Virus record (IMG/VR): IMGVR_UViG_3300024518_003127
Coordinates: 1-39,252 of that record
Source: a virus
Strand: one strand, 5' to 3'
Length of the DNA: 39,252 nt
In this document: positions 36,993 through 39,252 of the stretch, one piece after another
How positions within the stretch are numbered: the first letter of the stretch is position 1
Layout: each line of letters begins with the position of its first letter
The notes under the pieces: model-generated
The model's database searches: none
What the model saw: the letters and a program-made list of their open reading frames with translations, nothing else
What the model was told of the DNA's origin: nothing
Made by a program: the position numbers and the translations under genes

Positions 36993-37910
36993 ATGAAGAT
37001 CAAATCGAACATTGCGGCCTTGCGGCAGGATGCGGATCTGAATCCGTTTTTCGGTCGTGAGCTCGAACACGTCCAGGGGCAACTTGAGAAGGTTGAGCAC
37101 CCCGAGCTGCTGGCTCGCACCATCATCCCGAGCGATCCCGATCCGGGCCCGGCTGGCGCAGACACGCTGACCTACCAGGTGATCGAGCATTTCGGGAAGG
37201 CTGCCCGCGGCAGGGCTGCCCCCACCACGATTCCGCGTGCGGACATCGCTGGCGCCGAGGTGACCCAGAAGGTCGTGCGGATGTACGACGCCTTTGGGTA
37301 CGAGGTGGAGGAGATCGAAGCCTCGAACATGGCCGGGAAAAACCTGGACGTTGAGCGAGCGTTCGCGGCCGAGCAGGCGTTGGCCGAGGACATCGACGAC
37401 CTGATCTCCCTGGGCGACGCTGCCTATGGGTTGGAGGGGTTCCTGAACCACTCCAGCGTCGACGCCGAAGCATCCTCGGGGGCATGGGACGCGCCCGCAT
37501 CCGCTGACACCATCCTAGCGGAAGTGTCGCTCCTGGTATCCCAGATCTTCACCGACACCAAGGGCATCTTCCAGGCGACAGACCTCGCGCTTCCGCTCGC
37601 GGCCTACTCGCACATCTCGACAACCGCCCGCAGTACGACTTCGGACACCACGATCCTTCAGTACATCCTGCAGAATTTCCCGAGCCTGAACACGATCTTC
37701 CCGTGGTACCGGCTCGACGACGTCGGTGGCGCCACGAAAGCAGTAGCGTTCGCGGCCAGTCCCCGGGTGGTCCGTCAGGCCGTGCAGCTCGAGCCGAGCA
37801 TGTTGCCCCCACAGGAGCAGAATTTCGAGATCGTCGTGAACATGCGTGCGAAGTCGAGCGGCGTGCAGGTGCGTCACCCGAAGGCGATGCACTACCTCAC
37901 GGGCCTCTAA
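36993..37910 (+). CDS. Major capsid protein (DUF2184-like)
   Basis: 305 residues from ATG 36993 with a very strong purine-rich ribosome-binding site. HK97-fold capsid features include DTLTYQVIEHFGKA, IPRADIAGAEVTQKVVRMYD (typical of the DUF2184 capsid family: 'P.vd......t.pv..i..g..y'), EQALAEDIDDLISLGDAAYG and a C-terminal LPPQEQNFEIVVNMRAKSSG. The protein starts directly at the mature part, so no long scaffold region is fused; the separate scaffold gene upstream agrees. Confidence 0.8.
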   Translation: MKIKSNIAALRQDADLNPFFGRELEHVQGQLEKVEHPELLARTIIPSDPDPGPAGADTLTYQVIEHFGKAARGRAAPTTIPRADIAGAEVTQKVVRMYDAFGYEVEEIEASNMAGKNLDVERAFAAEQALAEDIDDLISLGDAAYGLEGFLNHSSVDAEASSGAWDAPASADTILAEVSLLVSQIFTDTKGIFQATDLALPLAAYSHISTTARSTTSDTTILQYILQNFPSLNTIFPWYRLDDVGGATKAVAFAASPRVVRQAVQLEPSMLPPQEQNFEIVVNMRAKSSGVQVRHPKAMHYLTGL

Positions 37911-37914
37911 GTCG

Positions 37915-38313
37915 ATGCCCACGGTTACCTGGAAAGGCAAGGCACGGCAGGGATACTTCCGGCTGTGCATGCTTGGCCCCGGCCGCAACGTCGTTCCCGA
38001 CGACGTGTGGGCCGAGGTAATGGCGGTCGACTCCCGCCAACGCGCTTGCGGCGAGCGTGGCCAGGTGACTTTGGACATCGAAAACGGGCTTCTGTTGGTC
38101 GGCGACCAGGAGCCCCAGACCGAGCCTCCGCTTGGTCTGGGTGCTCTGAAGCACGCCGCAGCGAAGGATCTGATTGCGTCCACGGAGACCATTGAAGACC
38201 TGCTGACCCTGAAGGATCAGGAGCAGGCGCGGGCTCCGACCCGTAAGACGATCATGAAGGCGATTGCGATCCGCTTGGCAGATCTCGAAGGACTAACCGA
38301 GGTGACGCCGTGA
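37915..38313 (+). CDS. Small virion-module protein after the capsid gene
   Basis: 132 residues from ATG 37915. The first 50 residues are beta-like (MPTVTWKGKARQGYFRLCML, GPGRNVVPDDVWAEVM), and the rest helical (TIEDLLTLKDQEQARAPTRK, TIMKAIAIRLADLEG). No family is recognised with certainty. Position between capsid and connector genes suggests a head completion or decoration role. The stop overlaps the GTG of the Ig-like gene. Confidence 0.55.
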   Translation: MPTVTWKGKARQGYFRLCMLGPGRNVVPDDVWAEVMAVDSRQRACGERGQVTLDIENGLLLVGDQEPQTEPPLGLGALKHAAAKDLIASTETIEDLLTLKDQEQARAPTRKTIMKAIAIRLADLEGLTEVTP

Positions 38314-39252
38314 CCATCAGCATCACAGCAAGCGACCCCTTCGACACGGAAACGAACGTAGGCGTCAACAAGATCGTTTCCTTCACGCTTGAGTCAGACG
38401 CGGGAGACATTGACCTCGGCGAACTAAACGTCCAGATGGACCCGATCGGCGAGGGTCTCGTTGACGTCATCACGGCGGGTCTGTTCGAGCCCGGCTGGGA
38501 AGGTCCTTCGAGTTCGGTGTCTCAGGGGGTCGGACCTGAAGAGATCATCGTTGAAATAGAGTATGAGTCCCTCCCCTACCTGAACTCTGAAAGCATTTCT
38601 GTGAATATCCAGGCGGACGAGTCAGGCGGTGGCGCTCCGTTTTCAGAGGTGATTTCGTTCGTCACAGAGGCCGCCGCGCCCGTAACGGACCCTGTCTTCA
38701 CGAGCCACTCGCCAGCGCCAGGAGCGACCGACGTTGACCCGGCCGGGCTGATCTCGGTCACGATCGACGCGCAGAATGCGGGCGAGAGCTTCGACCTGTC
38801 TTCGCTACAGATGACAGTCGGTGCCGTCGCTGCGGTCTCCAACGGCGTGGTTGACTCTGGTTTCGACGGCCCCTCCGCAAACCTGTCCGGAGATGGGACG
38901 GACACGATCGTTATCGTCCTGGACCCGAGCGGGGCGCCTCTGCCGGGCGGCACTTTGACCGAGGTGACCGCGGACATCAACAACGGAAACCTTGACGGCC
39001 CGTGGCTGCCGACGCCGTACGACTTCACGACTGCCGCAGCGGCGTCCGGTGTGTCGTTTGCGAATCAAGATCCAGCGGCCGACGCTACCGGGGTCGCTAT
39101 CTCCACGGGTATCGCCTTCGACCTTGTGCTGGCGGGCGGCGACAACCTGGATACTTCGACACTCAGTGTCAGCGTGGGCCCACCTCAAGCGATCCTCAAC
39201 GGCGTATTTCAGGCAGGGTACACCGGCACGATCACGGGCGACGGTACGCCGA
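38310..39252 (+). CDS. Ig-like (Big_5-type) virion protein, cut by the window end
   Basis: 314 residues from GTG 38310 to the window end, no stop. Three modules are visible, starting near residues 9 (SDPFDTETNVGVN), 134 (SPAPGATDVDPAG) and 254 (DPAADATGVAIST), 120-125 residues apart. Each carries the block ITAGLFEPGW, VSNGVVDSGF or ILNGVFQAGY. Such modules decorate capsids or tails and may bind carbohydrate or other polymers. The piece at 1-212 looks like the missing C-terminus. Located between the capsid and connector genes, it is a likely head decoration or head fibre. Confidence 0.7.
   Translation, partial: MTISITASDPFDTETNVGVNKIVSFTLESDAGDIDLGELNVQMDPIGEGLVDVITAGLFEPGWEGPSSSVSQGVGPEEIIVEIEYESLPYLNSESISVNIQADESGGGAPFSEVISFVTEAAAPVTDPVFTSHSPAPGATDVDPAGLISVTIDAQNAGESFDLSSLQMTVGAVAAVSNGVVDSGFDGPSANLSGDGTDTIVIVLDPSGAPLPGGTLTEVTADINNGNLDGPWLPTPYDFTTAAAASGVSFANQDPAADATGVAISTGIAFDLVLAGGDNLDTSTLSVSVGPPQAILNGVFQAGYTGTITGDGTP

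Noticed and set aside
1-39252. Integrase, excision module, tRNA genes, attachment sites
   Set aside because: No tyrosine or serine recombinase motif, cloverleaf or att-like duplication was recognised. The excisionase-like HTH at 34655-35131 alone does not show integration.
39241-39252. Terminal direct repeat between the two ends of the window
   Set aside because: The first and last bases share no evident direct repeat, so end redundancy cannot be used as proof of circularity.

Overview
The window is almost the whole genome of a GC-rich (by eye above 60% G+C), tailed, contractile (myovirus) bacteriophage. A portal, large terminase, capsid, tail sheath, tail tube, tape measure and a complete small baseplate are all recognisable. 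An amidase endolysin next to spanin-like membrane proteins points to a Gram-negative (diderm) host; I cannot name the host. I see no integrase, tRNA, rRNA, CRISPR array or insertion sequence. One Cro/CI-like regulator with a perfect palindromic operator candidate is present.

Layout. (1) 28.0-39.25 kb continuing at 1-15.1 kb, + strand: the late module. In order it holds small terminase(s), large terminase, portal, Mu gpF-like minor head protein, protease/scaffold, cement protein, major capsid protein, Ig-like virion protein, connector and neck proteins, sheath, tube, tail chaperone, tape measure, baseplate (Dit-like, plug, hub, Gp138-like spike, gp25-like, J-like, DUF2612-like), fibre and lysis cassette. 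The gene order runs straight through the two window ends, and both ends lie inside the same kind of Ig-like protein in compatible frames. The molecule is therefore probably circular or circularly permuted, opened inside that gene, with perhaps about 250 bases missing. (2) 15.06-17.9 kb, - strand: a recombination operon with a RecT-like annealing protein, a RecB/Cas4-like nuclease with a four-cysteine cluster, and two small DNA-binding candidates. (3) 18.05-28.0 kb, + strand: the early module, with regulator, SNF2-type helicase plus DNA methyltransferase, replication initiator with a likely internal origin, DnaC-like loader, a chain of very small (often membrane) proteins, a MazG-like protein and a RusA-like resolvase. 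(4) 32.57-35.13 kb, - strand: a five-gene accessory operon inserted in reverse inside the head module, bounded by a hairpin and a divergent intergenic region.

Genes are packed with 1-4 base stop/start overlaps (GTGA, ATGA, TGATG) almost everywhere. This coupling was used to choose starts and to detect genes shorter than 60 codons. The least explained parts are a stand-alone MshEN-like (cyclic-di-GMP-binding fold) protein in the lysis cassette, the reversed accessory operon, the doubled small-terminase HTH domain, and a small membrane gene that appears to need a frameshift.
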